From: an uncultured bacterium
GTDB lineage: Bacteria > Bacteroidota > Bacteroidia > Sphingobacteriales > Sphingobacteriaceae
Length of the DNA stretch: 36,809 nt
Direction: 5' to 3'
Assembly (NCBI GenBank): GCA_903838995.1
Contig: CAIMAP010000021.1
Coordinates: 1 to 36,809, forward strand
Below the pieces are notes generated by a model. The model did not search any database, was not told the origin of the DNA, and saw nothing but the letters and a program-made list of their open reading frames with translations. Shown here piece by piece: positions 1-9,099 of this stretch. Within the stretch, counting starts at the first letter, position 1. Every line of letters begins with the position of its first letter. Position numbers and translations under genes: made by a program.

Positions 1-48
1 AAAGGACTGAAAATCCTTGTGTCCCTGGTTCGAATCCAGGTATCACCA
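1..48 (+). tRNA. tRNA-Phe (GAA), 3' part
   Basis: Partial tRNA cut by the left edge. The anticodon arm is 2-18: stem AAGGA/TCCTT around the loop CTGAAAA, with anticodon GAA at 9-11, which reads Phe codons. The variable loop is 19-23. The T arm is CCTGG / TTCGAAT / CCAGG (24-40). The 3' acceptor strand TATCACC is 41-47 and the discriminator A is 48. CCA is not encoded, so it must be added after transcription. The D arm and 5' acceptor strand lie outside the window. Confidence 0.93.
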
Positions 49-50
49 CA

Positions 51-79
51 AAAACCTCACAGACATGTGGGGTTTTTTT
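51..79 (+). terminator. Rho-independent terminator after tRNA-Phe
   Basis: Stem CCTCAC (55-60) pairs with GTGGGG (67-72), with one G-T pair and a six-base loop, followed by seven T at 73-79. It begins a few bases after the tRNA 3' end. Confidence 0.8.
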
Positions 80-142
80 GTTTTCGGGCAAGTCTTTTTT
101 TTTAGCGCAATAGCTATTACATTTAGTAAATATTAAATTTCA

Positions 143-3013
143 ATGATCAACAGGTGTTATTTCGTTTTAAAGTCATCTAGGTATTTAGCCTTGTTAATTT
201 TGATGCAATTGTTTGCTTCCATTTCTTGTGCTCAAAATTATACTACCAAGGTGTACGACGAAAGCCTAGGGCTTTATCAAAAGGCTATTTCCGAAATACT
301 GAAAGATGATGATGGGTTTTTATGGCTAGGTACCGAAAATGGTTTAGTGCGTTTTGATGGCAGTAATTTCAACGAGTTTTTTCCTAAAGAAAGCAAGTTT
401 AAATATTTAGGCATTAGTAAAATTAAAAAACTCCAAAATTTTATTTATTTAAACTATGAAAAAAACGGATTGCTTGTTTTTGATTTAAATAAATATCAAT
501 ACAAACAATTACTGGATGAATCAATAATTGATATGCAGCCTATCTCCGATAGTGCTTTTGTTGTTATTACAAATTCGGGCTTTCTTAAAAAGATCATCAA
601 TGGGAAAATAGTGCAGCAAATAAAAGTTGCCGTTAGTGAAGGAAGTCTGCTCGCGCTTTTTAGAGGTAATCTATATGTCTCCTTGCCAGAAATAGGAATC
701 AACACATATAATACAGGACATTTAAAATTACTTAAAAGCAGTAATCGCATAATTCCAGATGGCTATAGAGAAATCTTTGACGCAGGAGATAAGAATTTAG
801 TATTTGTATCCAAAGCGGAAGTTAAAATTGTAGCAGGTGATTCATTGTATTTAGCTAATATTAAAAACGCTTTAGTTGGTGCTAATCCAATAGATAACAT
901 TTCTTATTATAAATATGTAGCGCCTAATAGTCAGTTTTTTTTTATTCAGAATAAAAATATATCTCAGGTTTTACCTACTGGTATTCGTAATTTATATTTT
1001 AAAGATATTATCAATTACGAATTATTGTCTTTGTTATCTATAGATTCGAATAGTTTTTTTGTAGGAACTGGACAGGGATTGATATTAGTACGTAAAAATG
1101 ATTTCCCAAATTCCGTTATCGATGACAACATTCCACTTTGGGGAAATGCATTAAGGGTTCGTCGTTCAATTCTAGAAAAAAAAGACGGTACGCTTATTTT
1201 AATGGGTTATCCTCAAAATATTAATTACAGAAATCAGCGTTTTAATAAAATTGGGGATTTGGTTAGTTCTACAAACCATTCTATTTTATTAGGCGATGAT
1301 ATTTATGCAGGTAATGATATGTTAGGTTTTCTCAAGATAAATAGCATTACGGGCATTCCAGAGGTATTAGCGCACAGTGCCGATAAGCAAAGCTATTTCG
1401 GTATTTATCATGACACGGTTAATCGAATTATTATTGCAGGAGGCAATGGGTTTTTAGCAATACATGATCTTCAAACACAGCAAACAAAAGTGTTGACAAT
1501 ATTTAAAGAACGAATTAGTATTCGGGCAATTGCTTATGAACCCATTACGAATAATTATTGGTTAGCTACGGCAAATGGTTTGTATATATGTGATCATAAA
1601 TTTAAAATTATTAAACATTTTGCTAGCAAATTTAAAAATACCAATGGTGATTATTATTCTGCACTCTTAATTCCAAATGGGGATAAAGAAATTTGGGTTG
1701 CGCATAATGAAGGAGTATCTATATTTAATTTACAGACTCAAAAATTAATTAAAAACCTGCCAAGTAACCTGTTTTTAAAAAGAAAAACAGTGAGTTTAAT
1801 TGAAGATGATTTTCATCGAATATGGATGGGAACTTATCAAGGAATTATAGGTTTTGATCCTAAAACAAAGCAATACATTCGATTAACGCGTAAAAATAAT
1901 TTAGTTAATTCCGAGTTTAATTATGCATCAGCTACAAAATTAGCGAATGGAAATTTGATTTTCGGCGGTTTAAATGCTTATGATATAATCAATCCTGCTA
2001 ATTTTAATTTTGATACAACATTAATTCATCCTATTATTTCTGGATATGCAATTTATGGTAAAAATGATACTGCATTTTACAAAACAAATAGCAATGAACT
2101 GTCTATTAATATCGATAATCAGTTTGTTAAAATATTTCTTGCCACTAGTAATTTAATTAGTACCAATAACACCACATTAGAATATCGTATAGATAATGGG
2201 CCTTGGTTGAGTACGAATGAACTAAAACAAATTTCACTATTTAATTTAAATCCAGGGGAGCATTTACTTCATATTAGGGCATTTGATGAATATGGTGCAG
2301 TTTCTGAAATGACACCATTTCTTATCATTGCATATGTTAGTTTTTATAAATCAAATCTTTTTTTGTGGACCTTAATTGTGTTGACATTAACAGGTTTTGC
2401 ATTGTATATCTATTCAAACTATCGAAATAAACTCATCCAGAAAATTACCAAAGAGAATATTGCGATGGATTTGCACGATGAAGTAGGTACCATGCTTACC
2501 CGTGTGTTATATTTAATGAAATTAGAATCTAAAGAAACTAAGTTGATTTCCTATTTGAGTGATGCATTGTTTAGTCTGCGTGTATATATTAATACGATGA
2601 ATAAATCTAAATTTGGAATAGAACAATTATTAGATGAGCTAATTGAATTATCAGCTAATATTTTAGGGGAGGATAAAGTAAATATAAAAGTTACCGACAA
2701 TCAGCAGCAATATTTTGAAATTAATTCTGATTTATTTAGAGACATTAAACTATGTATATACGAGGTTTTGAACAATATCCAAAAACATGCATTCGCAAAC
2801 GAAGTTCATCTTGATTTTACAATAGTTGAAAATACTATAAAACTTCGAATTAAGGATAATGGCTGCTATGATATAACACTTCAAAAGCCCTCAAATGGAA
2901 ATGGATTTGATAATATTAAAAAGCGAGTTGCAAGAAATCAAGGAATTGTTAAATTTGAACAGAATACCGAAGGGACAGGTTTGCAGGTTAGCTTAAGTAT
3001 TCCTTTAAAATAA
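143..3013 (+). CDS. Sensor histidine kinase with periplasmic beta-propeller
   Basis: Membrane sensor kinase of the NarL/LuxR-coupled class. Residues 1-31 look like a signal peptide or anchor. The next ~620 residues carry two-component-regulator propeller repeats, recognisable by blades such as FLWLGTENGLVRFDG and RIWMGTYQGIIGFDP. A Y_Y_Y-like beta-sandwich follows (~660-730), then one membrane helix (~737-760). The cytoplasmic part has a HisKA_3-type H-box with DLHDEVG (predicted phospho-acceptor His778) and a HATPase domain with N-box EVLNNIQKH (from 874), DNG (905-907) and GNGFDN (919-924). The periplasmic half resembles the sensor half of the hybrid two-component systems that control polysaccharide loci, but no REC or DNA-binding domain is fused. 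Its partner is the regulator gene 9 bases downstream. The ligand is unknown. The start at 143 is the only one that includes the hydrophobic leader. Confidence 0.9.
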   Translation: MINRCYFVLKSSRYLALLILMQLFASISCAQNYTTKVYDESLGLYQKAISEILKDDDGFLWLGTENGLVRFDGSNFNEFFPKESKFKYLGISKIKKLQNFIYLNYEKNGLLVFDLNKYQYKQLLDESIIDMQPISDSAFVVITNSGFLKKIINGKIVQQIKVAVSEGSLLALFRGNLYVSLPEIGINTYNTGHLKLLKSSNRIIPDGYREIFDAGDKNLVFVSKAEVKIVAGDSLYLANIKNALVGANPIDNISYYKYVAPNSQFFFIQNKNISQVLPTGIRNLYFKDIINYELLSLLSIDSNSFFVGTGQGLILVRKNDFPNSVIDDNIPLWGNALRVRRSILEKKDGTLILMGYPQNINYRNQRFNKIGDLVSSTNHSILLGDDIYAGNDMLGFLKINSITGIPEVLAHSADKQSYFGIYHDTVNRIIIAGGNGFLAIHDLQTQQTKVLTIFKERISIRAIAYEPITNNYWLATANGLYICDHKFKIIKHFASKFKNTNGDYYSALLIPNGDKEIWVAHNEGVSIFNLQTQKLIKNLPSNLFLKRKTVSLIEDDFHRIWMGTYQGIIGFDPKTKQYIRLTRKNNLVNSEFNYASATKLANGNLIFGGLNAYDIINPANFNFDTTLIHPIISGYAIYGKNDTAFYKTNSNELSINIDNQFVKIFLATSNLISTNNTTLEYRIDNGPWLSTNELKQISLFNLNPGEHLLHIRAFDEYGAVSEMTPFLIIAYVSFYKSNLFLWTLIVLTLTGFALYIYSNYRNKLIQKITKENIAMDLHDEVGTMLTRVLYLMKLESKETKLISYLSDALFSLRVYINTMNKSKFGIEQLLDELIELSANILGEDKVNIKVTDNQQQYFEINSDLFRDIKLCIYEVLNNIQKHAFANEVHLDFTIVENTIKLRIKDNGCYDITLQKPSNGNGFDNIKKRVARNQGIVKFEQNTEGTGLQVSLSIPLK

Positions 3014-3022
3014 AATTATATT

Positions 3023-3643
3023 ATGAAGCCTAAATACAAAGTAGTCATCATTGAAGATGATCGGATAATTTCAGAAGTATTAAAAAATAAGATCAACGAG
3101 CTAGCAAGTTTTTCTGTGGTGAACACCTATGAAAACCCATTGCTTTTTTTAACTGATAATATTGAGTTTGATATTATTCTTTTAGATATAGTGATGCCAG
3201 AAATGAATGGTTTAGATGCAATAGAACCAATATTGTTAAAATTCCCTGAAGCATTGATCGTGATGAATACGATTAAAAATGATCAAGAAACAATCTTTAC
3301 TGCTTTAAAGCGTGGCGCTTTAGGGTTTATAGATAAGCAGAGTTTTGAAGTCAACTTCGAAGAAGTTTTGCAAGTTGTTGCCAATGGCGGCGCTTATATG
3401 ACGCCAAGCATTGCTCGAAAAGTGGTAGCTAATTTTCAAAAACCAACTAATTCATTGGAGAAACTTTCGCCTCGCGAAAAAGAAATTGCAAATGGTATTT
3501 TAAAAGGGCTATCATATAAATCAGTGGCAATGGAGTATGGCATTTCTATCGATACAGTTAGAATACATATTAAAAATATTTATAGAAAATTAAAGATAAA
3601 TAGTAAGTCGCAATTATTTAAATTGATCAATCAAAGATTTTAG
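3023..3643 (+). CDS. LuxR/NarL-family response regulator
   Basis: Cytoplasmic transcription regulator. The REC domain (1-120) has the acidic pair E11-D12-D13, the phospho-acceptor Asp55 (in LLDIVMPEMNG), the conserved Thr83 and Lys105. The C-terminal part (148-200) is a LuxR-type helix-turn-helix beginning LSPREKEIANGILKGLSYK. It lies 9 bases after the sensor kinase, so the two form a cognate pair, and HisKA_3 kinases normally pair with this regulator class. Target genes cannot be read from the sequence. The thioredoxin-fold gene 54 bases downstream is the nearest candidate. Confidence 0.93.
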   Translation: MKPKYKVVIIEDDRIISEVLKNKINELASFSVVNTYENPLLFLTDNIEFDIILLDIVMPEMNGLDAIEPILLKFPEALIVMNTIKNDQETIFTALKRGALGFIDKQSFEVNFEEVLQVVANGGAYMTPSIARKVVANFQKPTNSLEKLSPREKEIANGILKGLSYKSVAMEYGISIDTVRIHIKNIYRKLKINSKSQLFKLINQRF

Positions 3644-3697
3644 ACTTAGTTTTGTAGTCTTATAAGTATAATATTAAGATATTTAATAAAAATTAAA

Positions 3698-5167
3698 ATG
3701 AAGAAAATGAAATTTGCATTCAGCTGCTTAATATTTTTAGTAATTAATATTCAAATCGTAGATGCAATTAATTTACCTTCCATCTCAACAACAAAACAAG
3801 AGGGTTATCAAATTACATTTAAATCTAAAGAAAGCAAATCCAAGCGAGTTTATTTAGGAAACTTCTATGGCAAGTTTAATCAGTATGTTGACAGTGTAAA
3901 CTTAGACTCTAATGGAAATGCTATTTTCAAGGCAGCTACTAAATTAAGTCCAGGCATTTATTTTCTACAAGACCATCGTAAAATTCAATTATTAGATTTT
4001 ATTGTAGCTAACGATGATCAGCAAATTGCAATTGAAGAAATCAATTACGAAACGGCAAATTATAAAGTACAAGGTGGTAACGATAATTTACTTTACGGTG
4101 CTTATAACGAATTTGTAAGAAAAGTGGTACCAGAAATTAATCAATATAGAGCAGAATTATTATCAGCAAAATCAAAAGCAGATTCTTTGAAAATTCAAAG
4201 TAAAATTCAAGTTATAACACAATCCATCGATCAATACAGAATTAGTATCATTAAAGAACAGCCGAAGAGTTTATTGGCACAATTTTTTATTGCTATGGAA
4301 AGGCCTAAGCTCCCAAGCCCATTGCCTAAAACACTCTCAAGCCAGTCTGCACAATTAGCTTATTTTAAAATGCATTATTGGGATGGTATCGATTTAACAA
4401 ATTCAGCCTTTATTAAAACACCATTTTTTGAACCCAAATTAGAAGAGTTTTTTAAATATTATGTATCACCAACTGTAGATTCTATTATTCCAATTGTTGA
4501 TCAAATGCTAGCAGATGCTAAGCCAAATGCCGACATGTATTTTTATTTATTATCTAAGTTTAGTAATAAATTTATGAATCCTGCCTATTTAGGGCAAGAC
4601 AAAGTATTCGTTCATTTATATCAAAATTATTATTTAAAAGGCGACACCATTTTGTTAAATTCAAAGGATAAAAAAACAATTATTCAAACAGCAAATAAGT
4701 TAATCGCCAATCAATTAGGAGTGAAGGCTGCTAATTTTGATTTAATTGATGTGAATGGAAATCCTCAATCACTTTATTCGATAACAGCAAATTATTCATT
4801 CGTTATTTTTTGGGACCCAACTTGCGATGTATGTCAAAAAGAATTACCTAGAGTAGACAGTATTTATAGAGCATCATGGTATAAATATGGCATAAAAATA
4901 ATTACCGTTAATAATGAGGCAGCTCATGAAGGGGAGTGGCGAAAATACTTGGCGGAGCATGATTTAAAAAATTGGATTAATTTATACGAACCACTTATAG
5001 AGCGAGAATTAAGAACTAAAAAAGGCTTGGCTAGCTATCAGCAATTATACAATGCGTATCAAACTCCAACCATGTATTTATTAGATAAGGACAAAAATAT
5101 TTTAGCTAAAAGATTAAGCTTAGAGCAGTTCGATAATATGCTGAAAGAACTCAATCGAAAAAAGTAA
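3698..5167 (+). CDS. DUF4369/DUF5106-like thioredoxin-fold (TlpA-type) protein
   Basis: Exported protein of 489 residues. A signal peptide (1-23) is followed by a beta-rich N-terminal region resembling DUF4369, a helical middle region resembling DUF5106 (containing MHYWDGIDLTNSAF), and a thioredoxin-like domain from ~345. The predicted redox motif is C376-D-V-C379 in WDPTCDVCQKEL, and a cis-Pro-type TPTMYLL lies near the C-terminus. The family is common in Bacteroidota and is thought to act in periplasmic or envelope thiol-disulfide exchange; its substrates are unknown. It follows the two-component pair on the same strand after 54 bases without an obvious terminator, so it may be co-transcribed or controlled by that pair. 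It ends two bases before the convergent permease gene. Confidence 0.82.
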   Translation: MKKMKFAFSCLIFLVINIQIVDAINLPSISTTKQEGYQITFKSKESKSKRVYLGNFYGKFNQYVDSVNLDSNGNAIFKAATKLSPGIYFLQDHRKIQLLDFIVANDDQQIAIEEINYETANYKVQGGNDNLLYGAYNEFVRKVVPEINQYRAELLSAKSKADSLKIQSKIQVITQSIDQYRISIIKEQPKSLLAQFFIAMERPKLPSPLPKTLSSQSAQLAYFKMHYWDGIDLTNSAFIKTPFFEPKLEEFFKYYVSPTVDSIIPIVDQMLADAKPNADMYFYLLSKFSNKFMNPAYLGQDKVFVHLYQNYYLKGDTILLNSKDKKTIIQTANKLIANQLGVKAANFDLIDVNGNPQSLYSITANYSFVIFWDPTCDVCQKELPRVDSIYRASWYKYGIKIITVNNEAAHEGEWRKYLAEHDLKNWINLYEPLIERELRTKKGLASYQQLYNAYQTPTMYLLDKDKNILAKRLSLEQFDNMLKELNRKK

Positions 5168-5169
5168 GT

Positions 5170-6015
5170 TTAAGCAGCTAATTGATAAAAGGCAAAAGCA
5201 ATAAAAATAAGCACATTGCTGATAATTTCTAATTTGCTTATTTTTTCTTTAAAGAGGAGTTGACTCACTAATACAGTGATTGGCAAGAAAATTAAATTTA
5301 ACCATCCAATGTTGGTTATTTGAAAATGTTTATAGCTGTAATTCAACATATACGAACCTATCACTGTAATTGCTGCAATTAAAATCACCGGTTTTGGAAT
5401 GCGACTTTGAATAAATGCTTTTGCATTTTTTTGAATTAACAGACCAAAGATTGCCATGCTTAATATAGTGCCTTCTACAATTAATACGCTCCAAACCATT
5501 TCGGTATTTTTAAGCGGAATAGACATTAAACTATAACCCAAAGTCCAGGAAATAATACTAATTAATGCAAGACTTATGCCTTTTGTATTTTTAGGTATTT
5601 TAGATTGAATTAATACACCAATAATTGCAATAATAAAGGAAATTTGTAAGCTCCAATTGCTTGGTTCGTTAAATAAATACTTGCCAATAACTTGCTGTAC
5701 AATTGGCCCTAAAGATTGAATCAGCAATAAGTTTGTAAATGCAAGGTGCTTTGTTGCTTCAATAAAAGTAAACAAGCCTATTCCGCAAATCAATGCGCAT
5801 CCAACCATTTGAAGGGTAGTTTTAGGGTCAATCGGAATTTTAAAGCCATCTATCAACCACATCCAAGCTAATGTAAAGCATACGGTAAGCGTGCTTCTTT
5901 GGGCTATATATTGAGCAGAATTTACATTTAAACTCGTTTTTCTAATCATCAAATCGACAATTGTAAAACAAATGTTAATAGTTAAAATGCAAAAAAACAG
6001 GGAATGAAAAAGCAT
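5170..6015 (-). CDS. EamA/DMT-family membrane transporter
   Basis: Integral membrane protein of 281 residues with about ten hydrophobic segments in two similar halves, the usual size and layout of the drug/metabolite transporter superfamily (EamA fold). The second half begins near the segment GISLALISIISWTLGYSL. No signature gives a substrate; relatives export amino acids, purines or other metabolites. The gene is convergent with the thioredoxin-fold gene (two-base gap) and divergent from the S8 protease. I see nothing linking it functionally to either neighbour. Confidence 0.83.
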   Translation of the reverse strand: MLFHSLFFCILTINICFTIVDLMIRKTSLNVNSAQYIAQRSTLTVCFTLAWMWLIDGFKIPIDPKTTLQMVGCALICGIGLFTFIEATKHLAFTNLLLIQSLGPIVQQVIGKYLFNEPSNWSLQISFIIAIIGVLIQSKIPKNTKGISLALISIISWTLGYSLMSIPLKNTEMVWSVLIVEGTILSMAIFGLLIQKNAKAFIQSRIPKPVILIAAITVIGSYMLNYSYKHFQITNIGWLNLIFLPITVLVSQLLFKEKISKLEIISNVLIFIAFAFYQLAA

Positions 6016-6040
6016 GCAAATAATTCTTTTTTGGTATTTA

Positions 6041-6069
6041 AAGCCAAATTAATAGATTTTTTTTGGCTT
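6041..6069. promoter_or_regulatory. Inverted repeat in divergent intergenic region
   Basis: AAGCCAAA (6041-6048) and TTTGGCTT (6062-6069) form a perfect 8-base inverted repeat with a 13-base spacer, between the divergent DMT transporter and S8 protease genes. It could be an operator or an RNA hairpin in the leader of one gene. The region is very AT-rich, so function is uncertain. Confidence 0.3.
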
Positions 6070-6139
6070 ATTTCCATTTTATGAGCTAAAAAAATTATAT
6101 TTAAACTTATAAAAAATGTTAAATCTAAATAAAAAATAA

Positions 6140-9019
6140 ATGAAATTAAATTTTACTAAGGCCATTTTAGGTTGCACTTTGTTTTTTTCAGCACAATTTG
6201 TAGCTGCAACAAATCCAACACAATTAAATGTTAATCGAAATGTTTTAGCTCGAAGCTATGCATTACCTGCAAAAGTAACTACTAAAGATTATATAGCTGG
6301 AGTAGTAATTGTAAAAATTGTAGCTACACAAAAGAGTAATTGTACTCCAAATAGTATCGCTATTCCTAGTTTACAAAATGCTTTTTCCAAATTAAATGTT
6401 ACAAAGGTTAGGCAGTTGTTCCCTAATGCATTACCATTGCAATCAAAATTAATGAATGGTCAGCAAGCGCCCGATTTGACTACACTCTATGAGTTACATT
6501 ATGTTTCTGCTATGTCGATCACTCAAGCTATAGAGGAGTTACTTACATCTAAAGCAATCGTTTATGCGGAGCCTTCTTTTATATACCATTTGTCTTATAC
6601 GCCAAACGATCCAGATACTTTATCACCCAAAAATTATTATCAAAAAATTATTAAAGCTTATCAAGCTTGGAATATTTCTAAAGGAGATACCAATACCGTA
6701 ATTGGAATTGTAGATACAGGAGGAGATTTAGATCATCCAGATTTGGCAGCCAATGTGAAATATAATCATGCCGATCCTATTGATGGTATAGACAATGATA
6801 ACGATGGCTATATTGATAACTACAAGGGTTGGGATATGATTGGAGCATCTGGAACGAATTTTGTCCCAGATGGTGATCCAAATGTGCAAGTGGGCGGAAA
6901 CGACCACGGAGTGCATGTTGGCGGTGATGCTTCGGCCGTAGCCGATAACAATACGGGCATAGCGGGTATTGGTTTTAAGTGTAAATTATTATTCGTTAAA
7001 TGTGCGCCAGATGCATACGACAATGCAATTTATTCGGGTTACGAAGGTATTGTATATGCGGTAGATCATGGAGCATCAATAATTAATTGTTCTTGGGGTG
7101 GTGCAGGTGGCGGTACCTTTGGGCAAGATGTAATAAATTATGCTGCAGCCAAAGGCGCATTAGTTGTGGCCGCTGCGGGAAACGATGGTATAGATGCTGC
7201 GCAATATCCTTCATCTTATGACAATGTATTTTCGGTAGCTTCTTCTACTGCAACCGATAAAGCTTCAAATTTTACCACCTATAATTATAGTGTAGACGTA
7301 TCTGCTCCAGGATCTGGAATTTACAGTACTACCTATAATAATTCTTATAATTCTTACGATGGAACTTCTATGGCCTCGCCTATTACAGCGGGTGCTGCTG
7401 CCATTGTAAAATCATATTATCCAAATTACATAGGCATTCAAGTGGGCGAAAAACTAAGAGTGACTGCCGACGATGTGTATTCGAAAAGTGCCACACGTTA
7501 TAAAGATAAATTGGGTAAAGGGCGTATTAATTTATACAGAGCCTTAACCGAAACTTCTCCATCCATTCGTATAGTTCAAAAAGATTTTATTGATAAAAAT
7601 AATGGTGCATTCGTGATTGGAGATACCATTACGATGAACCTAAGATTGGTCAATTATTTAGATCCAACAAGTAATTTAATGGCAACGATTAGCTCTACCT
7701 CGGCTGCTGTTACGCTATTAAATACGAGTATCAATTTGGGAGTGATGGGAACTTTGCAACCCCTAGATGTTGCTCCTATTAAATTTATTGTAAAAGCTGG
7801 TACTGCAGAAAACACCAAAGTAAATTTTAAAATTGCATATGCAGACGGTGCTTATGTAGATGCAGAATTCTTTAGTGTAGAAGTAAATGTATCTTCTTTA
7901 AATATTGTGGTAAATCAATTACAAAGTACCGCAACGGGAATTGGTAGAGTAGGCTATCGTAATGGTGATGGAACAGGCGGTTTAGGGATCGTTTACAAAG
8001 GCGTAAGCATGTTATACGAAGCAGCCTTAATGATTGGTCAAAACAGTACTACGGTTTCTAATAACGCAAGATCTGAAGCAACTACACCCGACGAAAATTT
8101 TGTGGCCACCAAAAGAGTAGCCAAAGTAAATAAACAAGGTTTTGATTTTTATTCTGAAGGTGAATTCAATGATGCCGCAGCATTACCATCGCAACAATTA
8201 TTGATTGCGCACCGGGAAATGGCTTGGAGTCAAATGCCAAACGATAAATTTATTATTGTAGAATATAAAGTAAAAAATACGACTGCCACTAAGCTTACAG
8301 GCATGCATATTGGTTTATTCTTAGACTGGGATATTGTCAATTCTGCAACTAATAGAGTTTTATGGGATTCTACTAATAAAATGGGTGTGGCTATGTCTAC
8401 TACGGCAGGAGATCCAATGGGCGCTGTTAAATTATTATCGCACGAGGCTTCTGCTAATTTTTATGGACAATCTTATTCCATCCCTGGCGACCCACAAGAA
8501 AATGGTTTTTCTATTGCAGAAAAATATTTGACCATGTCTAGTGGAATTGTAAACGATAGTTTAGGTTTTACGGGAACTGGATTAGATGTGCAATATACTA
8601 TTGCAGCTGGTCCATACGAAATTGATTCTGCGGCAGAAGCAACTGTTGCCTTTGCATTTATTGCAGGCGATAGTTTAGCAGACTTGCAAGCAAGTGCGCA
8701 AGCAGCCCAAGCAAAATACAACTCTTTATCAGCTATTTCATCTGTTGGTGCTAACTCTTCACTTTTACCTAGCATGAGCCTATCTCCTAATCCAGCAAAT
8801 CAACAAGTTGTATTGGTATTAAATTTTGTAAAGCCATGTGTAGCTAAAATAATTATCCGAGATCAATTAGGAAGAGTCATTCAACAGTTGAACGATCAAC
8901 ATTGGATGGCTGGTAAAACGCAACAAACCATTAACCTTGTTGGCTTTAAGCCTGGTATTTATTTTGTAACGATGCAGGCAGATGGAGCAAACATAACCCA
9001 GAAGCTTGTTATTTATTAA
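6140..9019 (+). CDS. S8 family subtilisin-like serine protease, T9SS cargo
   Basis: Large secreted protease of 959 residues. A signal peptide (1-23) precedes an inhibitor-like prodomain (~45-155). The catalytic domain (~165-470) has Asp192 (GIVDTGGDLDHPDL), His256 (NDHGVHVGG), oxyanion Asn348 (AAAGNDG) and Ser410 (YDGTSMASP), so the complete catalytic set is present. About 400 residues of beta-rich sequence follow. The C-terminal ~80 residues are a type A T9SS sorting domain (LSPNPANQQV start, GIYFVTM near the end), which implies passage through the type IX secretion pore. The His motif reads HGVHVGG where HGTHVAG is usual. The gene stands alone and ends at the bidirectional terminator shared with the glucan operon. 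The in vivo substrate is unknown. Confidence 0.93.
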   Translation: MKLNFTKAILGCTLFFSAQFVAATNPTQLNVNRNVLARSYALPAKVTTKDYIAGVVIVKIVATQKSNCTPNSIAIPSLQNAFSKLNVTKVRQLFPNALPLQSKLMNGQQAPDLTTLYELHYVSAMSITQAIEELLTSKAIVYAEPSFIYHLSYTPNDPDTLSPKNYYQKIIKAYQAWNISKGDTNTVIGIVDTGGDLDHPDLAANVKYNHADPIDGIDNDNDGYIDNYKGWDMIGASGTNFVPDGDPNVQVGGNDHGVHVGGDASAVADNNTGIAGIGFKCKLLFVKCAPDAYDNAIYSGYEGIVYAVDHGASIINCSWGGAGGGTFGQDVINYAAAKGALVVAAAGNDGIDAAQYPSSYDNVFSVASSTATDKASNFTTYNYSVDVSAPGSGIYSTTYNNSYNSYDGTSMASPITAGAAAIVKSYYPNYIGIQVGEKLRVTADDVYSKSATRYKDKLGKGRINLYRALTETSPSIRIVQKDFIDKNNGAFVIGDTITMNLRLVNYLDPTSNLMATISSTSAAVTLLNTSINLGVMGTLQPLDVAPIKFIVKAGTAENTKVNFKIAYADGAYVDAEFFSVEVNVSSLNIVVNQLQSTATGIGRVGYRNGDGTGGLGIVYKGVSMLYEAALMIGQNSTTVSNNARSEATTPDENFVATKRVAKVNKQGFDFYSEGEFNDAAALPSQQLLIAHREMAWSQMPNDKFIIVEYKVKNTTATKLTGMHIGLFLDWDIVNSATNRVLWDSTNKMGVAMSTTAGDPMGAVKLLSHEASANFYGQSYSIPGDPQENGFSIAEKYLTMSSGIVNDSLGFTGTGLDVQYTIAAGPYEIDSAAEATVAFAFIAGDSLADLQASAQAAQAKYNSLSAISSVGANSSLLPSMSLSPNPANQQVVLVLNFVKPCVAKIIIRDQLGRVIQQLNDQHWMAGKTQQTINLVGFKPGIYFVTMQADGANITQKLVIY

Positions 9020-9044
9020 TCCAATAAATAAAACAATTGGAAAC

Positions 9045-9078
9045 AAAAAAAGGCTCGAACATTGTTCGAGCCTTTTTT
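9045..9078. terminator. Bidirectional Rho-independent terminator
   Basis: Perfect 9-bp stem GGCTCGAAC (9052-9060) / GTTCGAGCC (9064-9072) with loop ATT, flanked by seven A on the left (9045-9051) and six T on the right (9073-9078). It can end transcription of the protease gene from the left and of the eight-gene minus-strand operon from the right, and it fixes the 3' boundary of the glucan locus. Confidence 0.92.
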
Positions 9079-9099
9079 ATGATATATAAATTACAATGA

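Noticed and set aside
3644-3672. Hairpin AGACT/AGTCT after the response regulator as a terminator
   Set aside because: Only five base pairs and no T run.
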